In this document: piece after piece, positions 55,448-64,000 of the stretch | Layout of the letters: every line of letters begins with the position of its first letter | How positions within the stretch are numbered: position 1 is the first letter of the stretch | NCBI RefSeq assembly: GCF_000410875.1 | Contig: NZ_AROI01000007.1 | Coordinates: 43,315-107,314 of the forward strand | Direction: 5' to 3' | Origin: Halopseudomonas pelagia CL-AP6 | GTDB taxonomy: Bacteria; Pseudomonadota; Gammaproteobacteria; Pseudomonadales; Pseudomonadaceae | DNA: 64,000 nt | Position numbers and translations under genes: made by a program | The notes under the pieces: model-generated | Database searches by the model: none | Seen by the model: the letters and a program-made list of their open reading frames with translations, nothing else | What the model was told of the DNA's origin: nothing

Positions 55448-56284
55448 ATGCCAGTCTCGTTATCATTTCAACAGGTCGATGTATTTGCCGAAAGGCCGTT
55501 GCAGGGTAATGCCTTGGCGGTAGTCAGTAACGCGGACGCGCTGACTGACGAGCAGATGGCTGCATTCGCCCGCTGGACCAATCTTAGCGAAACCACTTTT
55601 CTGCTACGCCCAACATCTCCTGACGCCGACTACCGCGTCAGGATCTTCACCCCACGGCGGGAGCTACCCTTTGCCGGTCATCCCACCTTGGGTAGTTGCC
55701 ATGTCTGGCTGGACAACGGCGGACTTCCTCAGGGCAAGGAAGTTGTACAGGAGTGTGGTGCAGGGCTGGTACGCATCCGTCGCGACGGCGCTCGCCTGGC
55801 TTTCGCCGCGCCACCGTTAATGCGTAGTGGCAAGGTGGACGATGCAACGCTCAAACAGATTGCCACAGGTTTGGGTATTTCGTTGGAAAGCGTGCTGGAC
55901 AGCAACTGGGTGGACAACGGGCCAGGCTGGGTCGCGGTGCTGCTGTCCTCCCGAGAAGAGGTGCTCGCCATCCGTCCGGATTACCCTGCGCTCAATGGCT
56001 TGAACGTCGGCGTGGTTGCCCCTTGGAACGACGTTGGCGCTGAGGCTGATGTCGAAGTGCGCGCTTTTATGGGCGATGAGTACGCCGAGGATCCGGTAAC
56101 CGGCAGCCTGAACGCCAGTCTGGCGCAGTGGTTGGTCGCGGGCGGTAAACTGCCGCAGCGCTATGTTTCTAGTCAGGGCACGGTGATCGGACGGCGGGGC
56201 AGGGTGCATATCGAGGAAATTGATGGTGATATTTGGGTGGGTGGGGAGGTGCAGCGTTGTGTAGCGGGGGAGGTTTGGTTTTGA
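55448..56284 (+). CDS. PhzF family isomerase
   Basis: A 278-residue protein of the PhzF/DapF-like fold. The N-terminal FQQVDVFAERPLQGNALAVV, then NLSETTFLL with the catalytic glutamate, RIFTPRRELPFAGHPTLGSC, and EDPVTGSLNASLAQWL are family landmarks. Only the true phenazine enzyme has a known pathway role; no other phz genes are here, so the substrate is unknown. Confidence 0.9.
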   Translation: MPVSLSFQQVDVFAERPLQGNALAVVSNADALTDEQMAAFARWTNLSETTFLLRPTSPDADYRVRIFTPRRELPFAGHPTLGSCHVWLDNGGLPQGKEVVQECGAGLVRIRRDGARLAFAAPPLMRSGKVDDATLKQIATGLGISLESVLDSNWVDNGPGWVAVLLSSREEVLAIRPDYPALNGLNVGVVAPWNDVGAEADVEVRAFMGDEYAEDPVTGSLNASLAQWLVAGGKLPQRYVSSQGTVIGRRGRVHIEEIDGDIWVGGEVQRCVAGEVWF

Positions 56285-56330
56285 TCTGGGGGAGCCAGTT
56301 GCATTTGCTGCACTTGTACCGTTTTGACAC

Positions 56331-56465
56331 TCACCCTTCAAATTCAACTAGGTAGTCAGCCATAGCTGTTTTGAGGTTTTCCTGCTTCCACAAAAAGCAT
56401 TTTTTCACCTCCCGGGCGCGGGAGGTCATGCCCTTGCGGCTGATGTCGGCGGCAGACTGAGTTAT
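56331..56465 (-). pseudogene. 5' remnant of a third DUF6708 gene (copy C)
   Basis: About 44 codons read ADISRKGMTSRAREVKK then CFLWKQE, matching the N-terminus of the DUF6708 copy at 58654 (ASRKGTTSRAGEVKKGFLWK). Similarity stops after FLWKQE and the frame ends at 56331. The position equivalent to the start is ATA, overlapping the TAA of copy B in the same manner copies A and B overlap. It is a dead fragment of the array. Confidence 0.75.
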
Positions 56466-56610
56466 GCTGTTTCGAGCCCATGCGCCAGATCGGCTTCACG
56501 CTTAGCAATCGCTTGTTCCAGTTCTGGGGAACGCTTGGCCGCACTGTTCGGGCGGAAGAGGTTTTGACCATTCGACAATGGCGGGATCGGTCAGCTCGGG
56601 GGGGGGGGTG
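56462..56610 (-). pseudogene. 3' remnant of DUF6708 copy B, left of the IS
   Basis: On the minus strand this reads ELTDPAIVEWSKPLPPEQ, which matches the C-terminus of the intact copy (LTDPAIIEWSKPLPPEQW). An extra base at the CAGTGCGGCC site then shifts the frame, after which the homologous end ...READLA... is recovered in another frame to the TAA at 56462. An 11-G tract lies at the IS edge. It is the downstream half of the gene whose 5' part is at 57850-58654. Confidence 0.8.
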
Positions 56611-56678
56611 ATGTAGTGGTCTACTAATCCCGGACACCGAAATGGGTGGTAAATTTACCGCCATAGCTGAGGTGTTCC

Positions 56679-57841
<1,163 letters not shown>

Positions 57842-57844
57842 CCA

Positions 57845-58654
57845 CTACATAGCATTAAACAACACACAGCCGACACCCACCTCCCATAAAAGCGCAAAAG
57901 TTAGGCCGCGTTTCTCACGTGTTTTGTTAAACGTCTCAATGAATATATCTTTTATGCTTTTGTCCCGAAGGTCCTTGAGAGGCTCAGGAACAGCCTGTGG
58001 GCCACTTTCCATAAAACTGCGAATGCACTCCCATTGTCGCATTGCGGCGATACCCGGCCCTGGGCTCACCATCATCAGCCACCCCTCTTTATCCTCATGG
58101 TAAGGAGCATTAATCTCGTGCGCGTATGGAAACCACAGTATCAGCCCACCCATTTGAGCCGCACCGAATTGGCCGACCATGGTTGCGCTTGGAGCGATGG
58201 CATGAACACGCTCCCAGGGTACTGTCCACTCCTCACCATCGGGGGTGGTGATGCGAACTTCTCTGCGATGGCGGTGAAAACGCAAAGGGGGGGGGAGTGG
58301 GCGGAGATAGAGTCTGATAAAAACAATCCACAGAAACCCCATTAATACTCCCCCCCCGAGGAAGATCATTAAAGCAAGCAAATGGAGTCCCGTGGCCATT
58401 GGGTAAATTATCAGAGACAAAATAATGATTGAAAGTAAATGGTAAGTTGCCCATGCACCTGCCAAGGAAAGACTTCCAACATCCATGTACGTATCATTCT
58501 TGCGCCATATAAGATTTAACACATCGGACGCAGGCTCGCCGGTAGGAATAGGTAGTGGGGAGAGGTATTCTTGCTTCCACAAAAAACCTTTTTTTACCTC
58601 ACCCGCTCGGGATGTGGTGCCCTTCCGACTGGCAACAACTTGAGGCTGCGTCAC
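57845..58654 (-). pseudogene. DUF6708 copy B, 5' part truncated by the IS
   Basis: A GTG start at 58654 overlaps the copy A stop. The 269 codons are homologous to copy A (KKGFLWKQEYLSPLPIPTG; IWRKND), with two membrane helices (~75-125). They end LFNAM followed by a stop formed inside the IS repeat, where copy A continues LFNTPLIDLVERIKLS. Homopolymers of 9 G and 8 C lie within it. A truncated product could be made but lacks its C-terminal ~45 residues. Confidence 0.82.
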
Positions 58655-59586
58655 GCCCTTTCTGGCTCTATTGCCAAGTCCGCTTCACGCTGAATAATGG
58701 CTTGTTCCAGCTCTGGGGAACGCTTGGCCCACTGCTCGGGCGGGAGAGGTTTGGACCATTCGATAATGGCAGGGTCGGTCAGATCGGGTGGGGGCGAAAG
58801 CTTTATTCTTTCCACCAGGTCAATGAGCGGAGTGTTGAATAAAATCAGACCGCAGGCCCCCTCCCACAATAACGCCTTGAACCAACCTTTGCGCCTTGCT
58901 GCTTCGATAACATCGTCAATGTAGGTTGCCCATACACCCCTGGGTCGATGAAACCTTCCTGTATTGTCGGCAACTGCCTCTGGACTGACTTCCATAAAGC
59001 TACGCATGCACTCCCATAAGCGCATGGCCGTGGTTCCGCCGCCGCAACTGAAACCAATGCTGTAGTGCTTGTTTTCCTCTTTTGCACCCGGGTCAGGGTT
59101 TGTAAATCCAATCACCAACATCCCCTGCGTGGTTTTGCCATGCTGGCCGATGCTGTTCACTGCAACAGCCTGCGCCTCGACCTGCTCCCAAGGGACTATC
59201 CAGTAACTGCCGTCCTTTTGCGGCACGCAGACTTCTCGGCGTTGGCGGTTGAAGCGTGTTGGGAGAGGAGCGGGTTGGGACATGATGTAAAAGAGCATTA
59301 GTACAGGGAAAATTACAAAACAGAAAAAGGCATACCAGTACATCCCATGAAATGCTTCAGAACCAAACGGAGGCATCAGCCATAGACAGAGCAGGATAAG
59401 AGGCCACGCAATCATCACAAACGAACCAATGCTGTAGTCACCGATATCAAGGAACACTTTGTTTTTGCGCCAGATGACGTTGAGGACATCTTTGGGCGAC
59501 TGGCCGGTGGGGATATGCGGCGGCGCTAAATAATCGTCTCGGGAAAACACTCCTTTGCGAGTACTGCCGGCTTGTAGCTTGTTCAT
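58651..59586 (-). CDS. DUF6708 domain membrane protein (copy A, intact)
   Basis: A 311-residue protein. It has a soluble N-terminus (KGVFSRDDYLAPPHIPTG), two adjacent transmembrane helices near residues 55-105, a cytosolic domain with FNRQRREVCVPQKDGSYW and IVPWEQVEAQ, and a charged tail. AAGGA lies eight bases before ATG 59586, and the start overlaps the effector stop zone. It is the first of three tandem homologues after a type VI effector, so it is a candidate immunity or accessory protein; that role is inferred only from position and membrane topology. Confidence 0.8.
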   Translation of the reverse strand: MNKLQAGSTRKGVFSRDDYLAPPHIPTGQSPKDVLNVIWRKNKVFLDIGDYSIGSFVMIAWPLILLCLWLMPPFGSEAFHGMYWYAFFCFVIFPVLMLFYIMSQPAPLPTRFNRQRREVCVPQKDGSYWIVPWEQVEAQAVAVNSIGQHGKTTQGMLVIGFTNPDPGAKEENKHYSIGFSCGGGTTAMRLWECMRSFMEVSPEAVADNTGRFHRPRGVWATYIDDVIEAARRKGWFKALLWEGACGLILFNTPLIDLVERIKLSPPPDLTDPAIIEWSKPLPPEQWAKRSPELEQAIIQREADLAIEPERA

Positions 59587-59590
59587 GCAC

Positions 59591-62500
59591 TTAATCCTTA
59601 GGTTGCAAGTACTGTGTGCCGTCCAAGCGCACGGCCGTGGCGAGATCCAGTTCCGGGGTAGGGTCACCCGAACGAAGTTCGACTATCGTGCCGTCGGTGA
59701 ATAGTCCGTCTGGTCCTAGAGCGTAAGCAACTCCTCGAGGCCCGCCGATCAATGTTTCCATACCAGCTAGCAGGGCGACTGGACTATGATAGCGCAGCCG
59801 AAGCGAAGCGCGGGTGAGCGGCCGGTTAAAATCGCCCGTTAGACGCAAGCCCTGCCCCTCTGTCGCCGGTATCCAGGTGCAACGGCTGTCCTTGAGCCAT
59901 GTGGTGCCCAGATCGGTTGGCACACCCAGATTCTCTTTTCCAAAGAATTCGAGGGCAGGTGGGTTGGGGTTGCCACGTAGTGTCAACTCAAGCAATACAC
60001 CATTGGGGTCAGCCCCCGGCAGATCAATAGTCAGGCTAGTGATACCGTTCCTCTTCACGGTATCGCCCATCCAGCCGGGAACTCTTAAACTGATCGTCTG
60101 CATGCCCAGTCGCGGCTGATAGAGTAGCGCGAGCAATTGCTCGAATTCGGCAAGCTGGGTTTGCGGCGCTAGTTTTTCCTGCCTTGAGGCTCGCTCGCGC
60201 GACCAGCAGCATCCAGCCAGGTAGTTTTGCAAGGGCGTGGCTTGACGCGACCAAGCGTAAATATAGAGGCTGCCTAGCCCCAGCAGCAATAGATTGAGCG
60301 GCCCCATGCTCAGCCTGAAGCGTCGGACGGCAGTCGCAGTGTCGATTTGGTTGGCTAGCCGCATTCCGGTAAGGGCTAGCCCTAGCAGCCCTTGCGCTCC
60401 GTAAACCGCTACTTGCCCGGTGACAGCCAAGCGACGAATGTCCAACCACGGATCGATGTGATCTTGAGCGTTTTCGATTTGCACCTTCAAGGAATCCAGC
60501 TCATTGAGCGCCGCAAATAAAGAAAGCCCTCCCACTATTCCGCCGAACAAGGTCAGTGTCGGAGCAATAGCCCTAGATAGAACTACTTCATTCGCCCCTT
60601 TACCAATAATCATCCAGTTCTGAACCACCGCTACCAGCGCCGCAGCAGTGAAAAGGGCCGCAGACAGCCGCTCAGCGCGGCGCTGATCGCCTTCTTCTTC
60701 AAGCAGATTAGACTGGCTGGCATAGTTGCTGGCATTGAGGGCGTTGAGCAACAGTGCTGCCAACGGCAGCAGGCCCCCGCTATTTCTGACGATTGGCGCC
60801 TGTAGAATACTGGCAGCATTGCCATTGCGAATGGCCTGCGCTGTAGTGCGAGTCCACTGGCTCAGGGCGTCCGCTTTTTCGCCCGCCAGCCGCCAGACCG
60901 TTACGCCGTTTTCCAGTACGCGCATCAGGCGCGAGTCGTGGCCGAAGCGTACTACTGCCATCAGGCTCATCCATTGCCCGGCCTGGGTAGATTCGGGCCT
61001 CAGGGCGAGCAGTGCTGCACCTAGGCGAGATACGGTGGTGGCCCAGTACCCGTCGACCTCGCCGGCAAGTCGCTCAAGACCCCGCAGAGCAGCCTCATCC
61101 AAAGTATGGCTCAACGCATCACGAGTATTGGCCAAGTTATCGAGATTAAGCGCAGCCACTAATTCGTTTAAACGGTTGGTGCTGTTGACTGCAGCCTCGA
61201 GAGAGGGGCTCCAAGCATAGAATACCAAACGCAGGCTGCCAGCATCGTCGGAGCGTACGTAACCAGTGAACTGCTCAACGCCCTGTTGCCGGGTACACTG
61301 AGCGCTGAGGCAGGCCGCGGCCAGCTCATCGAGCCAGCGTTGATGGTCGGGTTCGCTATAGTCCACAAACCAGGTCCCGGCCCCATGAAGGGGCAAAAAC
61401 CGGGCTCGATCTGCATATAGAACTTGGTGGCGATCGTTCACTTGCTGATAGTGTGCGGGTGCTTCTAGGTCCAGCCAAGTATTCATACGGTCCAGATCGA
61501 CATGCCTTGCAACCTCGGCACTGGCCCGATCACCAGACAGGTTGGTGGCCTTTTCCCTGCGGTATGCGCGCACTACTTGTTCGACCTCGCTGTACAGCTC
61601 GGGCGGCAGCATTTCGCGCACGGGCGCGGTTGCGGCTGCGACCTCGGCATGTACGTCGGTCAGCAGTGCATCTGCTTCCCGGTGCCCGTATTCACGACCA
61701 CGCTCATGATTAATTCGCGTTTCCTCCTTAAGCAGCTCCTCCAAGCGGCTCTGGCTCTGCAGAATGCTCTCGCTTTGGGCGGCGGTAAGCTCAATATCGT
61801 GTTCTCGATAACGATAGTTGAGCAGGTTGGCTACTTCGGCGCCGTCTTCGGTGATCAGGCTGCGAATAAAACTACCGACGTTTTGACGCAGGTTGTTGTC
61901 GGCGATCCAGCTTTCGTGGCGGGCTTCTACATATTCCTGTTCATGATTGATGTCTCGCAACACCCCCAACTCGTCATTCAGAGTCGCAAATACCCCGTGC
62001 AATGCTCCTGCTTCGGATTTCGCTTTTGCAACCCAGCTGTCGGTCGCGGGCACATCCCATTCCACGCTACTCCAATAGCCCGGAGGAAAATCTGCGGCAT
62101 CAGGGTGCCTGTGTGCGGCCTGTTCGCGTTCATGCAGCCATGTGCTTGCATCGACGTACGCTTGGACGCGTACCGGGTTGGGGTCAGACATCATCTGTTG
62201 GCCCAGGGTCTCTACTCCACCCCGGTATTTGTCACCATTTTGATGGTAGTCCTGAGCCAGTGACTGATCACGCACCTCCGGCATGAACTCAGCAACCACC
62301 ACCTCCGCCTGGTCCAGGGCCGGACAGTGGGTGGTTTCCAGCGAGGTGGCGATTTGGGGCATGGGGATCAAACGCATGCGCTTGCTGCGTTCAGCCGCAA
62401 AGTTGGTTAACTCTTCGCATGTGGCCTCAAGAAGTGGTATCTCGGCGTACATAAGCCACGCTGAGTGTTGCTTGTTGAGTATTAGTCCAGCCTGGTTGCC

Positions 62501-62848
62501 CTGTTCGAGTTCAATCTTCGGATCGCCCAAACCTTGCTCTTCCAGCAAGCCGTCCTTGGCTATGCCGAAGCGCCGCAGCGGGCCGTCGCCGTGCCAGAGA
62601 TACAAGTAGCCGGGACGCAAGCGACGCAGCGCAATCGGGTGACTCTGGGGCGTGACGCCAGGCTGAACACACTCATGCTCAGCAATCTGCTCTGACAACG
62701 CATAGCGTGAGGGTAGAATGAATATCTCATCCTGCGTCGCCGGGCAGGGAGCCACCGGGCTGTCTATGGATTGTTGCTCGAAGTTCTGCTGCGCAGATTG
62801 ATCTGCTTGTGCAAGCGCTACGGATTGTTGCTGATTGTTGGTGCTCAC
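59591..62848 (-). CDS. VasX-like MIX-type type VI secretion effector
   Basis: A 1085-residue protein starting GTG 62848, overlapping the DUF4123 stop by 4 bp. The N-terminal region has FILPSRYALSE and the MIX-IV-like motif RRLRPGYLYLWHGDG at residues 75-89, as in VasX and the BTH_I2691 family. The middle is helical. Residues ~690-880 contain about five hydrophobic helices (LLPLAALLL; LFTAAALVAVVQNW; APTLTLFGGIVGGLSLFAAL; MGPLNLLLLGLGSLYI), consistent with a pore-forming toxin. The last ~200 residues form a beta-rich domain. It would be delivered on VgrG with DUF4123 help. Confidence 0.85.
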   Translation of the reverse strand: MSTNNQQQSVALAQADQSAQQNFEQQSIDSPVAPCPATQDEIFILPSRYALSEQIAEHECVQPGVTPQSHPIALRRLRPGYLYLWHGDGPLRRFGIAKDGLLEEQGLGDPKIELEQGNQAGLILNKQHSAWLMYAEIPLLEATCEELTNFAAERSKRMRLIPMPQIATSLETTHCPALDQAEVVVAEFMPEVRDQSLAQDYHQNGDKYRGGVETLGQQMMSDPNPVRVQAYVDASTWLHEREQAAHRHPDAADFPPGYWSSVEWDVPATDSWVAKAKSEAGALHGVFATLNDELGVLRDINHEQEYVEARHESWIADNNLRQNVGSFIRSLITEDGAEVANLLNYRYREHDIELTAAQSESILQSQSRLEELLKEETRINHERGREYGHREADALLTDVHAEVAAATAPVREMLPPELYSEVEQVVRAYRREKATNLSGDRASAEVARHVDLDRMNTWLDLEAPAHYQQVNDRHQVLYADRARFLPLHGAGTWFVDYSEPDHQRWLDELAAACLSAQCTRQQGVEQFTGYVRSDDAGSLRLVFYAWSPSLEAAVNSTNRLNELVAALNLDNLANTRDALSHTLDEAALRGLERLAGEVDGYWATTVSRLGAALLALRPESTQAGQWMSLMAVVRFGHDSRLMRVLENGVTVWRLAGEKADALSQWTRTTAQAIRNGNAASILQAPIVRNSGGLLPLAALLLNALNASNYASQSNLLEEEGDQRRAERLSAALFTAAALVAVVQNWMIIGKGANEVVLSRAIAPTLTLFGGIVGGLSLFAALNELDSLKVQIENAQDHIDPWLDIRRLAVTGQVAVYGAQGLLGLALTGMRLANQIDTATAVRRFRLSMGPLNLLLLGLGSLYIYAWSRQATPLQNYLAGCCWSRERASRQEKLAPQTQLAEFEQLLALLYQPRLGMQTISLRVPGWMGDTVKRNGITSLTIDLPGADPNGVLLELTLRGNPNPPALEFFGKENLGVPTDLGTTWLKDSRCTWIPATEGQGLRLTGDFNRPLTRASLRLRYHSPVALLAGMETLIGGPRGVAYALGPDGLFTDGTIVELRSGDPTPELDLATAVRLDGTQYLQPKD

Positions 62849-63708
62849 GCGACGGGTTCCTTGTCTTGGGTCAGCAGTTGCCGCTGAATTTCCATCATTA
62901 CCTTATCCAGCCGCTGCATGGGGGTGGCCTGTGGCTGAGAGAGCAGGGTGCGAAAGACTTCATGTTCCGCAGCCTCCGGAAAATGAGTACCAAGCAGCGC
63001 AACACAGCCGGCCCAGCGGGCCACTTCATTGGCTGAGCTGTAGCCATACTCAGCAGCGCGGCTTCGGCACTGTGCCGCCCATGCTTGTCGCTCCTGCTCG
63101 TCAGCACTGGCCAGGCAGGTTGGAAACCACTGGTTCACATGCTCGATTAAACGCTGGTCAAAGCACTGCTGCCTGGCGGCGTTGAGCAAGGCCAACTGAT
63201 CGCTGTCCAGCCGTAACCATGGCCTTTCGTCATATACCTGACCCTGGGTAAGGGTTGGATTGTGGTAAGTCTGTACTGGCTCGGTTGCAGACGGGCGCAA
63301 ATGGATATTGGCAACGGGACCCATGATGCGAGCACGCTCTGCCTCACCCAGGCTAGCCAACCATGTTCTGAGGATACGAGGATCGTAATAGCGGAACAGC
63401 AATACCACGTCTGCGTTGCTACGCAGGTGGATTAGGCTGCGTAAATGACTGACGAGATTGGATTCCGGCATGGAGGAATCAAGAGCAATCCCAGCACTGG
63501 CTTCCCAGAGTGACTTGAATTCACTGAGTAGTGCGCTACTCGGCTCAGCGCGCACCAACACAGGGCCCACATCAGCCAACTCCGCATAACGTGTTTGCTG
63601 ATAGAGCAGATGGAATTCGGGGGCTGGCTCCAGTTCGTATATGCGTTTTCGGACGTTGTCGATCTGAGCGCCGTCGAGGAGCAGATAGCTCTGTTTTATA
63701 GTTGCCAT
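62845..63708 (-). CDS. DUF4123 type VI effector adaptor (Tap/Tec-like)
   Basis: A 287-residue protein. The DUF4123 core (about residues 6-130) reads SYLLLDGAQIDNVRKRIYEL, then DVGPVLVRAE, HLRSLIHLRSNADVVLLF and RYYDPRILRTWLA, typical of effector-loading chaperones located between VgrG and its cargo. It overlaps the effector start in a GTGA junction and begins 7 bp after the vgrG stop. Confidence 0.9.
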   Translation of the reverse strand: MATIKQSYLLLDGAQIDNVRKRIYELEPAPEFHLLYQQTRYAELADVGPVLVRAEPSSALLSEFKSLWEASAGIALDSSMPESNLVSHLRSLIHLRSNADVVLLFRYYDPRILRTWLASLGEAERARIMGPVANIHLRPSATEPVQTYHNPTLTQGQVYDERPWLRLDSDQLALLNAARQQCFDQRLIEHVNQWFPTCLASADEQERQAWAAQCRSRAAEYGYSSANEVARWAGCVALLGTHFPEAAEHEVFRTLLSQPQATPMQRLDKVMMEIQRQLLTQDKEPVA

Positions 63709-63714
63709 GCCGAC

Positions 63715-64000
63715 CTATTTCCCCTGCTCACAGACTTCACATACCGGCTGCGCCGTTATCGCTGCACGCCGAAGAGCCTGTTTTTGTGCTGCTAGCAAGG
63801 GCTTGCCTGCGACATCAGTATCCGCTGCCAACACATCCCCCGGTAGCAGCGGCGCTGCGCCAGACCCACTACCCGGCGAGCCACCCGCATTTTGCCGAAT
63901 CGTCGGTCCTACTACGGTCACACCACTGGCATCGATCTTGATAAAGCTGCCGTTGGCTTTTAGCGTGAGTTCGCTACCCGCTTCGATAACCATTTTCTGT
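63715..64000 (-). CDS. Type VI secretion tip protein VgrG, C-terminal fragment
   Basis: The visible ~94 residues end a VgrG. The beta-helix pattern [20 protein letters not shown] and [17 protein letters not shown] with SPGSGSG is typical of VgrG gp5-like needles. An extension follows ([15 protein letters not shown] and a CEVC end) that may help bind the DUF4123 adaptor or effector. The gene continues beyond the right edge. Confidence 0.88.
   Translation of the reverse strand, partial: QKMVIEAGSELTLKANGSFIKIDASGVTVVGPTIRQNAGGSPGSGSGAAPLLPGDVLAADTDVAGKPLLAAQKQALRRAAITAQPVCEVCEQGK

Noticed and set aside
55448..56284. Phenazine biosynthesis cluster suggested by the PhzF-family gene
   Set aside because: No other phenazine genes are near; PhzF-fold proteins are common and mostly unrelated to phenazines.

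Overview
The window looks like a chromosomal segment of a Pseudomonas-type gammaproteobacterium, possibly the Halopseudomonas / P. pertucinogena side of the group. The main reason is gene order: yciK-mupP-ubiG-mtaD / mtnA-gyrA-serC-pheA-hisC-(tyrA-aroA fusion)-cmk-rpsA-ihfB-lapA-lapB-pyrF is the arrangement known from Pseudomonas, including the fused prephenate dehydrogenase/EPSP synthase. The genus is an inference from synteny and protein character; no 16S gene is present.

Region 1 (1-20.9 kb) is mostly conserved core. It opens with the C-terminus of a TpsB outer-membrane transporter and a SapC-family gene, then a diguanylate cyclase. A minus-strand block follows (yciK, mupP, ubiG, mtaD), diverging from mtnA. 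The long plus-strand run from gyrA through aromatic amino-acid, serine and histidine biosynthesis genes leads to cmk, rpsA, ihfB, lapA, lapB and pyrF. REP-like 'caagccgcaagc' repeats sit in two gaps.

Region 2 (20.9-40.4 kb) is mixed housekeeping and accessory metabolism. It holds a zinc alcohol dehydrogenase behind a perfect Anr/FNR box, a DUF6279 lipoprotein, a CigR-like protein and two divergent MFS transporters. Next come a DUF2157-DUF4401-GDYXXLXY operon of unknown function, an unannotated 58-residue small protein, slyD, and an msrA-msrB pair whose products both carry export signals. The stretch ends with a serine hydrolase, an orphan ABC ATPase next to argF, a molybdopterin oxidoreductase, grxD, the molybdenum-cofactor genes moeA, moaB and mobA, and tRNA-Pro(CGG).

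Region 3 (40.5-55.3 kb) is an iron/heme acquisition island. A ten-gene minus-strand run encodes, in transcription order, a FecI sigma factor, FecR anti-sigma, a TonB-dependent receptor with an STN signalling domain, a small secreted hemophilin-like protein, a Slam-type (type XI secretion) outer-membrane translocator, heme oxygenase, a YbaN/DUF454 membrane protein, ExbB, ExbD and TonB. The inferred chain is: Slam exports the hemophilin, which captures heme; the receptor imports it with power from the dedicated TonB-ExbB-ExbD complex; heme oxygenase releases the iron. A second, divergent FecI-FecR-receptor set shares the control region, which has two good Fur-box matches.

Region 4 (55.4-64 kb) has a PhzF-family gene, then an IS3-family element inserted in a tandem array of DUF6708 genes. 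These lie downstream of a VasX-like (MIX-type) type VI effector, its DUF4123 adaptor and the C-terminus of a VgrG tip protein. One DUF6708 copy is intact, one is split by the IS with a small flanking deletion, and one survives only as a 5' scrap. The module therefore looks like an orphan vgrG effector island whose candidate immunity genes were duplicated and are decaying.
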